NCBI GenBank assembly: GCA_002729415.1
Contig: PBXZ01000075.1
Span: 1 to 44,093 of the forward strand
Length of the DNA stretch: 44,093 nucleotides
Source of the DNA: UBA9662 sp002729415
GTDB taxonomy: Bacteria; Poribacteria; WGA-4E; UBA9662
Direction: 5' to 3'
Under the pieces are notes generated by a model. It had not been told where the DNA came from. It worked only from the letters and a program-made list of their open reading frames with translations, and did not search any database. Both the position numbers and the translations under genes were made by a program. This document shows, in pieces, positions 34,800 through 43,668 of the stretch. The first letter of the stretch is position 1. Each line of letters opens with the position of its first letter.

Positions 34800-35144
34800 T
34801 TATTCTCGATTTTCCTCAAGTAACTGNTCAATATACATCAACTGTTCAACTGATTGGTCTAGCTTAAATCTCAATTCAGATGCAGTNCGGAGACCAAGCC
34901 GATGGCTAATCTCACGACGAAGAAAACCACTNGCACTCTTAAGACCAGCAAGTCCATCATTCTTCTGCTGATCATCTCCCAAGATACTAACCTTAACATT
35001 AGCATAACTTAGGTCTAGGGACATCTCAACGTGAGTTACGCTACAAAATTTCACACGCGGATCTTTCACATCATTCAGAAGAACATCACCTAATTCTCTC
35101 TGAATCTGGGATGCCACGCGGTCTCTACGCCTTTGTCCGGACAT
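34800..35144 (-). CDS. rbfA: Ribosome-binding factor A
   Basis: Small KH-like 30S maturation factor of 114 residues. 'RRRDRVASQIQRELGDVLL' opens the protein and 'DPRVKFCSVTHVEMSLDLSYANVKVS' (in parts: 'VTHVEMSLDLSYA') is the family core, ending 'LRREISHRLGL-TASELRFKLD'. It helps processing of the 16S 5' end and adaptation to cold. It lies 14 bases after the DUF503 gene. Confidence 0.95.
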   Translation of the reverse strand: MSGQRRRDRVASQIQRELGDVLLNDVKDPRVKFCSVTHVEMSLDLSYANVKVSILGDDQQKNDGLAGLKSXSGFLRREISHRLGLXTASELRFKLDQSVEQLMYIXQLLEENRE

Positions 35145-35158
35145 TTCCTTCCCCGCAC

Positions 35159-35443
35159 TTAATAAGCCAATTCAATCTTATAATCAACCAAAAATTCTAC
35201 CAAATGCATTTTCTCAACCGTTACAACATAGGACAAAACTTTATTTAAATGATGTTGGTCACTAGACACAGATACAACGCTGATGACTGCAGATTGATAA
35301 GCATTTTGCAGCCCAACTTCCGCAATCGAGACGTTAAAACGATTCTTCACACGGTCGATAACACTTTTGATCGCACGTCGCTTATCCTTTAACGATCGAC
35401 TTTCGAGAATACGCAAGTTGATAATACAAACCCCAACATGCAT
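35159..35443 (-). CDS. ylxP: DUF503 protein (YlxP-like)
   Basis: 94 residues: 'MHVGVCIINLRILESRSLKDKRRAIKSVIDRVKNRF' (quoted cores: 'LRILESRSLKDKRRAIKS', 'VEKMHLVEF') match DUF503. It is conserved between infB and rbfA in many bacteria, so a role in ribosome assembly or translation is likely though unproven. It lies six bases after the infB stop. Confidence 0.92.
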   Translation of the reverse strand: MHVGVCIINLRILESRSLKDKRRAIKSVIDRVKNRFNVSIAEVGLQNAYQSAVISVVSVSSDQHHLNKVLSYVVTVEKMHLVEFLVDYKIELAY

Positions 35444-35449
35444 AGAATT

Positions 35450-37627
35450 CTATGAACTTAGTGTTCGATTCACACTTTCGAGCGTGTAACACTCCAGTGT
35501 ATCATCAACCCTGACATCGTCAAAGTCGCTAATACCGATACCACACTCATAGTTTATGGCAACTTGGCTTACATCATCCTTAAATCTTCGAAGGGATTCT
35601 ATCTTCCCTTCGTATATCAAGACACTATCTCTGAGTACACGAACGGGATAGTTGTAGTTGACAGAGCCGAAACTCACATAGCTTCCAGCGATTGTACCAG
35701 CACGTGGGACTTTAAAGGTCTCTCGAACCACAGCACGACCAACAACTACNTCTTTCACTTCAGGGTCNAGCAATCCTTCCATTGCCGCTCTAATCTCACT
35801 GATTAACTCATAGATGATGGAATACGTGCGAACGTCAGTATTTTCTTGTGTGCTTAACTTCATAGCTTCTGTTGTTGGTCGAACATTAAATCCAACGACA
35901 ATTGCATTTGAGGCTACTGCGAGCAGAATGTCAGCTTCAGTAATCCCACCAACCGCTGCGCGTATTATATTGACCTCGACTTCACCTGCACCCAANTTCA
36001 GTAGTTCATCACTGATNGCTTGAACNGATCCTTGNGCATCNCCNTTNATAATTACATTTAGTTCNTTAATTTCTGCGGTACGGATCTTATCAAACAAACT
36101 GTCAAGNCTAACTTGGCTGTTTGGGCTGAGTTGTGATTGTCGATGCTCTCCCTGNCGCTTTGNACTGATTTTCCTGGCATCNGCCTCCGAAGACACAACA
36201 TTAAATCGGTCTCCCGCTTCCGGAACGCCGCTNAAGCCTAGTACTTCAACCGGAGTAGACGGGCCAACNGCTTTAAGATGTTTGTTNTGNTCATTAATCA
36301 TTGCACGAACNCTACCACTATATATGCCCGCAATAAAGGAGTCACCTATCTTCAATGTGCCATCTTGGANTAGAACAGTGGCNGCAACGCCTCTCCCACG
36401 ATCNAATTTGGCCTCAATGATTGTGCCTCTGGCGTGCCGNTTCGGATTACTGNGTAACTCAAGGAGCTCGGCCTCAAGCAACAACATTTCTAGAAGATCT
36501 TCAACACCAGTGCCTTCTAAGGCAGAGATTTCAACAAAGACAGTTGAACCTCCCCATTCTTCTGGTGAAAGTTCATGTCCCATCAACTGCTGCTTGACAC
36601 GATCAGGGTTTGCATTAGTAACATCAATTTTATTGACGGCTACGATAATTGGAACACCTGNNGCCTTTGCATGGTCAATTGCTTCAATTGTTTGAGGCAT
36701 TACTCCATCATCAGCAGCAACAACAAGCACAACCATGTCAGTTACTTGTGCTCCACGAGCACGCATAGCAGTGAATGCTGCATGGCCCGGAGTGTCGAGA
36801 AAAACAAGATTCCCGTTGTCAGATTCAACATAATATGCTCCAATGTGCTGTGTAATATTTCCCGCTTCGGTATCTATCACATTGGTATCACGAATCGCAT
36901 CAAGAAGAGATGTTTTACCATGATCTACATGCCCCATAATAGTAACAACCGGGGCACGAGGCATCAGATCGTCAGGATCATCTTCCTCCTCTATCTCAGC
37001 TGAAATCTTATCTTCAAGTGTTAACTGGCGAATCGGTTCAAAATCAAATTGGTCGGCAATGCCAGCGAGAGTTTCATAATCNAAGCTCTGATTCACGTTT
37101 GCCATCACCCCAATTTTCATCAGACTCATGATCAATTCTGTGCTTTTCAATTCCCCTAGTTGTGATGCTAGTTGGCCTACAGTTACGCCTTCCTGTATTT
37201 GACGAGTGACATTGTCGACAGGTACCGTTTTCGCTTCTATACCCTCTACTGAAACAACTTCTTCCTCAACAACTTTATGCTTACTTTTCTTTTTTTCTCT
37301 CTTGATTTTGCGCTCAGGTTGGTCGGCCTTCGACTCTGCTTTTACTTTCGATTGTGGCTTAGCTGCGGGTTCCTTCGTTTCCTCTTTGGCTAATGGTAAA
37401 CTCGCTTCTTTTGACTTCGACTTCAGATTCCTTTGTTCCTCGATAAGTTCAACAGCCTCTGGNGACAAAGAACTCATATGAGTTTTTACAACAATTCCAT
37501 ATGTTTCTATTTCCGTAATTAAATCCCTACTTGTCAAATCGTATTGTTTAGCAAGTTCATGAACCCGGATATTTGCCCCTCCTGCTTTATTCTGTTTTTG
37601 TCTTGAGGTTGTTGATTTCTCTTTCAT
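35450..37627 (-). CDS. infB: Translation initiation factor IF-2
   Basis: GTPase that brings initiator tRNA to the ribosome. The N-terminus has the IF2-N module ('IRVHELAKQYDLTSRDLI', about 20-40), then a Lys/Glu/Ala-rich linker (about 65-125) and a second IF2-N-like module. The G domain starts near 225 with 'VTIMGHVDHGKTSLLDAI', 'DTPGHAAFTAMRARGA' and 'VAVNKID'. Domains II-IV follow, and 'GTIAGSYVSFGSVNYNYPV' lies near the C-terminus. At 725 residues it is in the normal range. A 163-base gap separates it from nusA; ylxR and the L7Ae-like gene often found there are missing. Confidence 0.96.
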   Translation of the reverse strand: MKEKSTTSRQKQNKAGGANIRVHELAKQYDLTSRDLITEIETYGIVVKTHMSSLXPEAVELIEEQRNLKSKSKEASLPLAKEETKEPAAKPQSKVKAESKADQPERKIKREKKKSKHKVVEEEVVSVEGIEAKTVPVDNVTRQIQEGVTVGQLASQLGELKSTELIMSLMKIGVMANVNQSXDYETLAGIADQFDFEPIRQLTLEDKISAEIEEEDDPDDLMPRAPVVTIMGHVDHGKTSLLDAIRDTNVIDTEAGNITQHIGAYYVESDNGNLVFLDTPGHAAFTAMRARGAQVTDMVVLVVAADDGVMPQTIEAIDHAKXXGVPIIVAVNKIDVTNANPDRVKQQLMGHELSPEEWGGSTVFVEISALEGTGVEDLLEMLLLEAELLELXSNPXRHARGTIIEAKXDRGRGVXATVLXQDGTLKIGDSFIAGIYSGXVRAMINXXNKHLKXVGPSTPVEVLGXSGVPEAGDRFNVVSSEXDARKISXKXQGEHRQSQLSPNSQVXLDSLFDKIRTAEIXELNVIXXXDXQGXVQXISDELLXLGAGEVEVNIIRAAVGGITEADILLAVASNAIVVGFNVRPTTEAMKLSTQENTDVRTYSIIYELISEIRAAMEGLXDPEVKXVVVGRAVVRETFKVPRAGTIAGSYVSFGSVNYNYPVRVLRDSVLIYEGKIESLRRFKDDVSQVAINYECGIGISDFDDVRVDDTLECYTLESVNRTLSS

Positions 37628-37790
37628 CGTTCTCTATCTCCTCAATTCCTGATAAACTTTGGAATGAATAGGCAAAACTCTTCTAGACCAGCCGAAATCT
37701 CTCATTGAAATCACATTGTTGATAGCTTAATTCATACCTGCCGTTTTGTTCCCGAATGTGTTTTCGGAAAGACATTATAGAAGCATTACT

Positions 37791-38888
37791 TTATTCTTCA
37801 TCTTCATCAGGCAAATCAGACTTGAATACTTGGGCCACATCCTTCTTCATCTGTTCCATTGCTTCAGCTTCACCCGTAACATTCAATCTCCAATTAGTGA
37901 GCCGACTAGAAAGACGTATATTTTGCCCACGCCTACCAATGGCAAGGGAAAGTTGATCTTCGGGAACTATAACTTCCGCAGATTGTTCTTCTGCATTAAT
38001 ATTAACGTGCGATACGTTGGCAGGCTGAAGCGAGTTTTTGATGTAAGTTTGAATATCTTCATGCCAACGAATGAGCTCAATCTTCTCTCCATCAAGCTCA
38101 TCGACGATAGTTCTTACCCGCGAACCTCTAACCCCCACACACGTGCCAACAGGATCAATACTGGAATCATTTGTGTAGACAGCAACTTTTGATCTATCAC
38201 CTGGATCCCGAGCGATGGCCCGAATTTCAACCAAACCATCTTCTATCTCTGGGACNTCCATCTCAAAAAGCTGAATCACCAAGTCATTATGGTTTCGAGA
38301 AAGGAGAATTTGCAATCCACGCTCGTCATTTTCTACACCCATAATGATGCACTTTAAAGAATCACCTCGCCTATATCCTGCGTTACGGTTAAACTCGCCG
38401 TCAATTAAAATCCCTTCTGTTCGATCTAAGTCAACAATGATGGCATTCCGATCAATACGTTGAACATATCCTGTAATAATTTCACCTTCACGTTCTTTGT
38501 ATTCTTCATAAACCTGTTCTCTTTCGGCTTCTTTGATCTTTTGGACAAGAACTTGTCTAGCCGTTTGCGCTTCTATACGACCAAAATCCCCAGTATNAGC
38601 TTCAACTNGAATAGTATCATTCACTTTAACATTTGGATCAATCTTCCNTGCTTCTTCGATAGGTATTTCTCTAGCAAAGCTATGCATGATATCAACTACT
38701 TTTTTGGGAACATAGCAACAAATTTCTCCAGTTTCAGGATCAAGCTCAATTGACACTTCCTCAGTTGAACCATAACGCCTCTTAGCAGCCTGCATCAGTG
38801 CAGATTGAATAGCGTCAAGAAAGATCTCTTGAGGAAGATCTGTCTGATCCATCATTTGCCGAACAGTTGAGATGAGGTCACCTGTCAT
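37791..38888 (-). CDS. nusA: Transcription termination/antitermination factor NusA
   Basis: RNA polymerase-bound elongation factor. The N-terminal domain (1-130) starts 'MTGDLISTVRQMMDQTDLP' and contains 'SALMQAAKRRYGS'. The S1 domain spans about 130-200 ('GEIITGYVQRIDRNAIIVDL'). The two KH domains carry 'CVGVRGSRVRTIVDELDGE' and 'LAIGRRGQNIRLSSRLT'. It has 365 residues and an acidic end 'DLPDEDEE', lacking the C-terminal acidic repeats of proteobacterial NusA. It lies 24 bases after rimP. Confidence 0.96.
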   Translation of the reverse strand: MTGDLISTVRQMMDQTDLPQEIFLDAIQSALMQAAKRRYGSTEEVSIELDPETGEICCYVPKKVVDIMHSFAREIPIEEAXKIDPNVKVNDTIXVEAXTGDFGRIEAQTARQVLVQKIKEAEREQVYEEYKEREGEIITGYVQRIDRNAIIVDLDRTEGILIDGEFNRNAGYRRGDSLKCIIMGVENDERGLQILLSRNHNDLVIQLFEMXVPEIEDGLVEIRAIARDPGDRSKVAVYTNDSSIDPVGTCVGVRGSRVRTIVDELDGEKIELIRWHEDIQTYIKNSLQPANVSHVNINAEEQSAEVIVPEDQLSLAIGRRGQNIRLSSRLTNWRLNVTGEAEAMEQMKKDVAQVFKSDLPDEDEE

Positions 38889-38912
38889 TGTTCTTTCTCC
38901 ACTATTATATCA

Positions 38913-39386
38913 TTAAGGATTTTTCTNCCAATTTAGCTTAGCAGTTGCTTGTTCTACTTTTGANATGCTGACTTGAACAACTTTGCCNGACGAATGCTGN
39001 AGCGTGATTTTNTTTGAATCAACNTCTTTTAAAANGCCGTTCACGTTCTTAATTTTNCCTTCTNAGCTCGACTGAAACCTCATCTCAATTGTTCGACCAA
39101 GATTACGCTGAAAATCTGCTTTGGTNACAATTGGNCGGTCCAAACCGGGGGATGCCACTTCGAGGTCCCAATTNTGCTTGATTAANCCACATACATCCAA
39201 TATNGGNCTTGTACTTTNTATCACTTGCTGGCAGTCATCTAANGTCACTCCCTGCGACNTGTGGATCAACAACCGGACAGTTTTNCCACTTCCCGANTTA
39301 TCTAACTCAACATCGACTAACTCAAAACCAAGATCCTCAAGTAATGGTATCACCAAATCCGAAACTGAAGTCCCAAACTGATCCAT
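38913..39386 (-). CDS. rimP: Ribosome maturation factor RimP
   Basis: 30S assembly factor of 157 residues. 'VIPLLEDLGFELVDVELD', 'VRLLIH-SQGV-LDDCQQVI', 'LEVASPGLD-PI' and the C-terminal Sm-like domain ('GRTIEMRF') follow the RimP pattern, although N bases obscure many positions. It is the first gene of the rimP-nusA-infB cluster. A terminator-like hairpin ends about 22 bases before its ATG. Confidence 0.92.
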   Translation of the reverse strand: MDQFGTSVSDLVIPLLEDLGFELVDVELDXSGSXKTVRLLIHXSQGVXLDDCQQVIXSTXXILDVCXLIKXNWDLEVASPGLDXPIXTKADFQRNLGRTIEMRFQSSXEXKIKNVNGXLKXVDSXKITXQHSXGKVVQVSXSKVEQATAKLNWXKNP

Positions 39387-39407
39387 ATTTTCTAAACAGA
39401 CTACCTC

Positions 39408-39444
39408 TAAAAAGAGAAAAGAGCGGGAAACCCTACCCCCACTC
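39408..39444 (-). terminator. Rho-independent terminator or attenuator just upstream of rimP
   Basis: On the minus strand GAGTGGG (39444-39438) pairs with CCCGCTC (39427-39421) around a ten-base loop, with three more A-U/G-U pairs at the base. It is followed by TTTTCTCTTTTT. The U-rich tail ends about 22 bases before rimP. It may end the Omp85 transcript or attenuate the rimP operon. Confidence 0.6.
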
Positions 39445-39480
39445 TCCGTTCAACCTGCAAACCCAAATCAAAGCTCTCAT

Positions 39481-39521
39481 GCTTGTTTTTTTAAAGCCGC
39501 TTAAGTGGCCAAAAAACAAGC
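39481..39521 (-). repeat. Long imperfect inverted repeat between the Omp85 gene and rimP
   Basis: Outer arms GCTTGTTTTTT (39481-39491) and AAAAAACAAGC (39511-39521) are perfect complements. An inner GCCGCTTAAGTGGC (39496-39509) forms its own hairpin around CTTAAG. The position suits an end-of-gene stem or a leader element. A weak TTGCAT-17-TAGGCT promoter (39553-39525, minus strand) lies just upstream. Confidence 0.65.
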
Positions 39522-39607
39522 GTAAGCCTACCACAATAACCTCAAATATGCAAGAGAAAATTAACCTTTCTGATAAGCCTATACCTCAGTATAATGGAAT
39601 TCCAAAG

Positions 39608-41311
39608 TCAGAACGAAGTTCCAAGGTTAACATGTATCTTTCCCTGAGAAAGCGCACTTTCCCGAGACAGAGCATAATTAATTCGTAGTATCCCTCCCTT
39701 AGATTCAATCCTAGCCCCAAGGCCATACCCAACCTTAATCGGCTCGAAAATCATCGATTTGCTTGACTTTGCCACCGAACCTATATCTACAAAACTAAAG
39801 ACTTGTGAGATATGACCTACGAGTAGTCTGTATTCAATATTACAATAAAGACGATGTTGGCCGAAAAAGAAATCTTCATCGTAACCGCGCAGGGAGTTTG
39901 CTCCTCCAAGTGAGAACATTTCGGTCCAAGGTATGTCTTGGCCCCAAGCAGAAGCGATGTGTACACCTGCTAAGATAACTTGATTCTTCCATGTTTTGGC
40001 ATATTGATCTAAATCAATCCATAGCTTCCGCAATTTGAAATCGCCGCGTGAAATCTCAAAAGCAATATGGTCTCTCCGTCCCCTAGTCGGAGACAAGAAA
40101 AAGTCCCGGCTGTCGCGGATAACACTAAAAGCTACTCCATATTTTATTCTATCCAATTCTTCTGAAGCGCCAATTTCTAACAAGCCAATCCGTTTCAAAG
40201 ATGCTGTCAATGTGCCTTTCAACATCGGGTTGAAACGTGCACTAATTGTTAAATCCGCCGATTTTTCTTTTGACATNTTGACACTAGTTTGATTTTGACG
40301 TTTNATNTGCTCATATTTACCTCCTAGCGAAATTGGTTTTCCAAGCATCCATGGTTCNGTATATGAAATCAGAACTGTTTTTATCAANCCGGATTTCCAT
40401 CGAAAATTGAGNTGTCTTCCTGTGCCAAATAAATTCGTTTCACTAGCTTCAATTAATCCGGTTAANCTTGGCATATCATCAGATTGGGAGGTAGCAGGAG
40501 CATAACCAATTACGCCGTTTATCCGCCCCGTGCGAGCGTCGGTAACTCGTGCGTGTATTTTGACTTGATTAGGAGTATCTGCCATTTCCAGAAGGTTCGG
40601 GTTAATTTTATAGAAATAGCCTAGATTAATTAATTGACGAAAGCTTTGATCAATTTTACGTTGGTCAAAGATGTCACCAGCTNGAATTGGNAATTCCCTT
40701 AAAACGATTTCTTCTCTGGTTTTTCGAGAACCGCTGANATTAACTGACGCGATTTTGATTATGTTTTTTTCGTCAATTTCTACCCGTAGATCTAATTTNC
40801 CATTATCTGGATTCGCGATCACGTCGACNAGCCTCANTTCGACCATTGGATGTCCTTGCTCGCTGTACAAGTTGATTATTCTCTCAATTCCTTTCTCTAA
40901 CAATGGCATATTGAAAGGCTGCCCCTGACGTAACCCAATTAAGCTAAGTAAATAAGAGTCGGTAAACTTCGTGTTTCCTTCAATAGAAACATTTCCAAAC
41001 TCTACCGTCTCCCCTTCATGAACCTTGACACAAATTTGTGCGTGTTCCCCTTTTAAGTCAATTCGAGGGGAAATCTCAGCAAATATTAATCCATCCTGCA
41101 AGTAATNTTCGATTATTCGATTTAAACCAATCTTCAGTTTCTCCTCGTCGTATCGATCCCCCTTTTTAACAGAGATTAACTTTTGCAGAGTATGTTNATC
41201 TATCCTACGATTGCCAACAAAAGATACGCGATCAATCAGAACCATTGGCGACACATCATTTATATCAGGTTGTATGGAAGATGACATAATCACCAACAGT
41301 GTAATTATCAT
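39608..41311 (-). CDS. Omp85-family outer-membrane barrel protein with three POTRA domains
   Basis: 567 residues. Three POTRA domains span about 24-102 ('IDRVSFVGNRRID'), 104-184 ('VEFGNVSIEGNTKFTD') and 185-262 ('IIKIASVN-SGSRKTREE'). A 16-strand-type barrel follows to the end. The L6-loop signature 'FSLGGANSLRGYDED' and the C-terminal Phe ('VNLGTSF') are typical of Omp85 insertases and translocases. BamA usually has five POTRAs, TamA three, so this could be a TamA-like protein or a short BamA. The N-terminal signal is short and starts directly with hydrophobic residues ('MIITLLVIMSSS'); no better start was found. No Skp/OmpH gene is adjacent. Confidence 0.85.
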   Translation of the reverse strand: MIITLLVIMSSSIQPDINDVSPMVLIDRVSFVGNRRIDXHTLQKLISVKKGDRYDEEKLKIGLNRIIEXYLQDGLIFAEISPRIDLKGEHAQICVKVHEGETVEFGNVSIEGNTKFTDSYLLSLIGLRQGQPFNMPLLEKGIERIINLYSEQGHPMVEXRXVDVIANPDNXKLDLRVEIDEKNIIKIASVNXSGSRKTREEIVLREXPIXAGDIFDQRKIDQSFRQLINLGYFYKINPNLLEMADTPNQVKIHARVTDARTGRINGVIGYAPATSQSDDMPXLTGLIEASETNLFGTGRXLNFRWKSXLIKTVLISYXEPWMLGKPISLGGKYEXXKRQNQTSVXMSKEKSADLTISARFNPMLKGTLTASLKRIGLLEIGASEELDRIKYGVAFSVIRDSRDFFLSPTRGRRDHIAFEISRGDFKLRKLWIDLDQYAKTWKNQVILAGVHIASAWGQDIPWTEMFSLGGANSLRGYDEDFFFGQHRLYCNIEYRLLVGHISQVFSFVDIGSVAKSSKSMIFEPIKVGYGLGARIESKGGILRINYALSRESALSQGKIHVNLGTSF

Positions 41312-42003
41312 TTTATGCTGAACCTATCTTCCTTNCTAAGGTCTTTCAGTCATGGGATACTCTCGCTTTAACTAAAATCCCAGCTTGCTTACGTCGATAA
41401 ATTACATTGAACGTATCCACTTTAGTATTCTTCTAAGTGCAATATCTCAGTGAAAAAGTGTAGATGAANAACTTGATCAGCGAGCAAAATTTTTCAAGTG
41501 TGCTTACAGGCAAGCGGGTCATCAATCGTCAAATTTTCAGTGCAACTGCAATTACAATTGAATGTAAAAAATCCGCTCGCATATAATAGCCTGATACGTT
41601 GCCATTACTTGGTAGAACCCAATACTCCCTTAGGTACTATCAAGATAACGCCAAATAGTAACACAGTGAACATCAACTATCATAATGATTTCCGACATAA
41701 CAAACACNTACTATAAATCCAATATATTTCAGATTTTACAAGGCCAGAACACTAAAGTTCATCCCCTCGAAGCCAGACTTAAGTACTTTCTATAATGTTA
41801 GAACAATAATCTGATTTCATTAACACTTGTCCGGACGAAATTTGTTTTTATTTGTCTGTTGTTAGTAGTTCTTCCTTGCGTACCACTAACTATGGTTACT
41901 ATGTGCTTTATATATATTCTTTGATCTATGAAAACGTTTTCTGGTAGAATGTTATTACCTCAAGGTATCCTCCGCAAGAAATTATCCTCAACTGTTAAAA
42001 AGC
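41312..42003 (+). other. 692-base non-coding region between the divergent Omp85 and ECF ATPase genes
   Basis: No convincing gene. A 72-codon frame at 41498-41716 lacks a ribosome-binding site and resembles no family. The right end holds a promoter (41921-41950) and one copy of CTCAACTGT (41987-41995). I found no clear promoter for the Omp85 gene, no tRNA cloverleaf signals and no recognised riboswitch; an unrecognised leader RNA remains possible. Confidence 0.6.
41921..41950 (+). promoter_or_regulatory. Possible promoter for the ECF-type ATPase gene
   Basis: TTGATC (41921-41926), an 18-base spacer and TAGAAT (41945-41950), about 54 bases before the ATG. Both boxes keep the most conserved positions; moderate support. 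Confidence 0.45.
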
Positions 42004-43446
42004 ATGCCACAAATCGAAATCACCAATCTCAATTTCACCTATCCAGGTCGATCAGAACCGACGCTCAACTGTATTAACACTACAGTTGAGAAAGGTGATT
42101 TTGTCCTACTAACTGGGAAGACGGCTTCTGGGAAATCAACGTTGCTTAAAACCATTAANGGGTTAATTCCGCATTCCTCTAGAGGGAAATTCCAAGGTAA
42201 TGTGAGAATCGANGATTTTANTGTTTCAGATTTAACCTTGGCAGATATTGGGCGAAAAGTTGGTCTCCTTTTTCAAAACCCAGACAATCAGCTTTTCTGT
42301 ACAACTGTTGAAGACGAAATCGGCTTCGGGTTGGAAAATATGGGTATGNCATTGNCTTGTATAGATCGAGCTATCGATGAAGCCTTAGATCTGGTTGGTT
42401 TAGGNGGATTTAGACAACGAGAGACATCAACTCTCTCAGGTGGAGAGAAGCAGCTAATTGCACTCGCCAGTTTATCGGCGATGAAACCACAAATATTGTT
42501 ACTTGATGAACCAACGAGTTATCTCGATGTCAATTCTAGTAGAGACGTTTTACGGATNATTAGTGAATTGAATAAAAAGTTTGAAATCACAATAATTGTT
42601 GCCACACACCAAATACAAACAATTGCAGCTTTTTGTAACCTTANTTGGTCTTTAAGGAATGGACAGATAACAGAAGAGAAATCAACACAGAAGCTCCAAT
42701 CAAAAAAAACACAAGCTTGGAAACGTTCAGCCATTCATATCCAAAATCGAAAAAAACTACTCAAAATGACAAATACAAGCTTTAACCATGAGGGAAATCC
42801 AGAAATCTTAGAAAACATATCGTTCCAAATAGGATACGGTGAAATTGTCGCATTGATGGGACCGAACGGATCTGGAAAAACAACATTGCTGATGTTGATG
42901 GCAAAATTATTACGACCGACATCTGGTGAAATCACCTTAGATGATTGCAGGTCCAAACNAAAAGGGGAAGGCAAAATCGGTTTCGTCTTTCAAAATGCGG
43001 ATTTGGTTTTACAAGCCCAGACAGTTGAAGATGAGATAAAATTTGGCCCTCTAAACTTTGGATTAAAACACTNTTTACTGGAAAAACGATCAAACGAAAT
43101 AGCCGACATATTTAAGATGTCCTCATATAAAAATGATCACCCATACGCCCTTTCTGGTGGTCAACGTCAACGAGTCGCCATTGCGGCCAACTTGTCGCTT
43201 AACCCGGATCTCCTTCTTTTAGATGAGCCAACTACTGGTCAAGATACAGATTACCTCAACACNACAATGCAGATACTTTGCCACAAAATCAGTAACGATA
43301 ATAAGACCCTTATCTTCTCCTCCCATAATGCTGGTTTGGTGTTAAGATACGCAGATCGCGTACTAATTCTGAATCGAGGAAAACTCGCTTTTGATGGCTC
43401 AATTGACAAATTCATTGATAGCCNTGCTAGCACTTTCATACAATAG
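42004..43446 (+). CDS. ECF-transporter-type ATPase with two fused ABC domains
   Basis: 480 residues comprise two complete ABC cassettes. The first has Walker A 'GKTASGKSTLL' (38-48), 'LFQNPDNQLFCTTVEDEIGFGL', signature 'STLSGGEKQ' (142-150) and Walker B 'ILLLDEPTSYLD'. The second has Walker A 'GPNGSGKTTLL' (286-296), signature 'ALSGGQRQR' (382-390) and 'LLLLDEPTTGQD'. The 'FQNPDNQLF..TVEDEI..G' Q-helix motif marks energy-coupling-factor ATPases (EcfA/CbiO/YkoD) that power vitamin or metal uptake. A fused A-A' subunit is known in this group. No T component or substrate-binding S component follows within the window, so the substrate is unknown. At the end of the first cassette the segment 'SKKTQAWKRSAIHIQNRKK' links to the second. 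Confidence 0.88.
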   Translation: MPQIEITNLNFTYPGRSEPTLNCINTTVEKGDFVLLTGKTASGKSTLLKTIXGLIPHSSRGKFQGNVRIXDFXVSDLTLADIGRKVGLLFQNPDNQLFCTTVEDEIGFGLENMGMXLXCIDRAIDEALDLVGLXGFRQRETSTLSGGEKQLIALASLSAMKPQILLLDEPTSYLDVNSSRDVLRXISELNKKFEITIIVATHQIQTIAAFCNLXWSLRNGQITEEKSTQKLQSKKTQAWKRSAIHIQNRKKLLKMTNTSFNHEGNPEILENISFQIGYGEIVALMGPNGSGKTTLLMLMAKLLRPTSGEITLDDCRSKXKGEGKIGFVFQNADLVLQAQTVEDEIKFGPLNFGLKHXLLEKRSNEIADIFKMSSYKNDHPYALSGGQRQRVAIAANLSLNPDLLLLDEPTTGQDTDYLNXTMQILCHKISNDNKTLIFSSHNAGLVLRYADRVLILNRGKLAFDGSIDKFIDSXASTFIQ

Positions 43447-43600
43447 TGATATCTTTAAACTACACATTAGCATCANAACTTGGGTAATCCACTTANATTA
43501 TAGGAACACGAATACTACACAATAGTTTGNTCTTACCTNCATAAGTCTTGTGCAACGCTATTCCAGTAGTATCACCAAGAATATCACTGCTGGTTTTGAA

Positions 43601-43630
43601 TTGACGAAGTTCATTTGTTTGTGTTACGAT
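43601..43630 (+). promoter_or_regulatory. Possible promoter for the glycosyltransferase gene
   Basis: TTGACG (43601-43606), an 18-base spacer and TACGAT (43625-43630), about 38 bases before the ATG at 43669. Confidence 0.5.
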
Positions 43631-43668
43631 TGGTTNCCGCTNGGGAATCCAAAAGGAACTGGTCGCAA

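Noticed and set aside
37683..37775. 30-codon minus-strand frame between nusA and infB, where ylxR is often found
   Set aside because: Its sequence lacks the YlxR 'R-C--C' pattern and is too short; no ribosome-binding site.
41498..41716. 72-codon frame in the Omp85-ECF gap
   Set aside because: No start signal, no family pattern, low-complexity composition; treated as non-coding.
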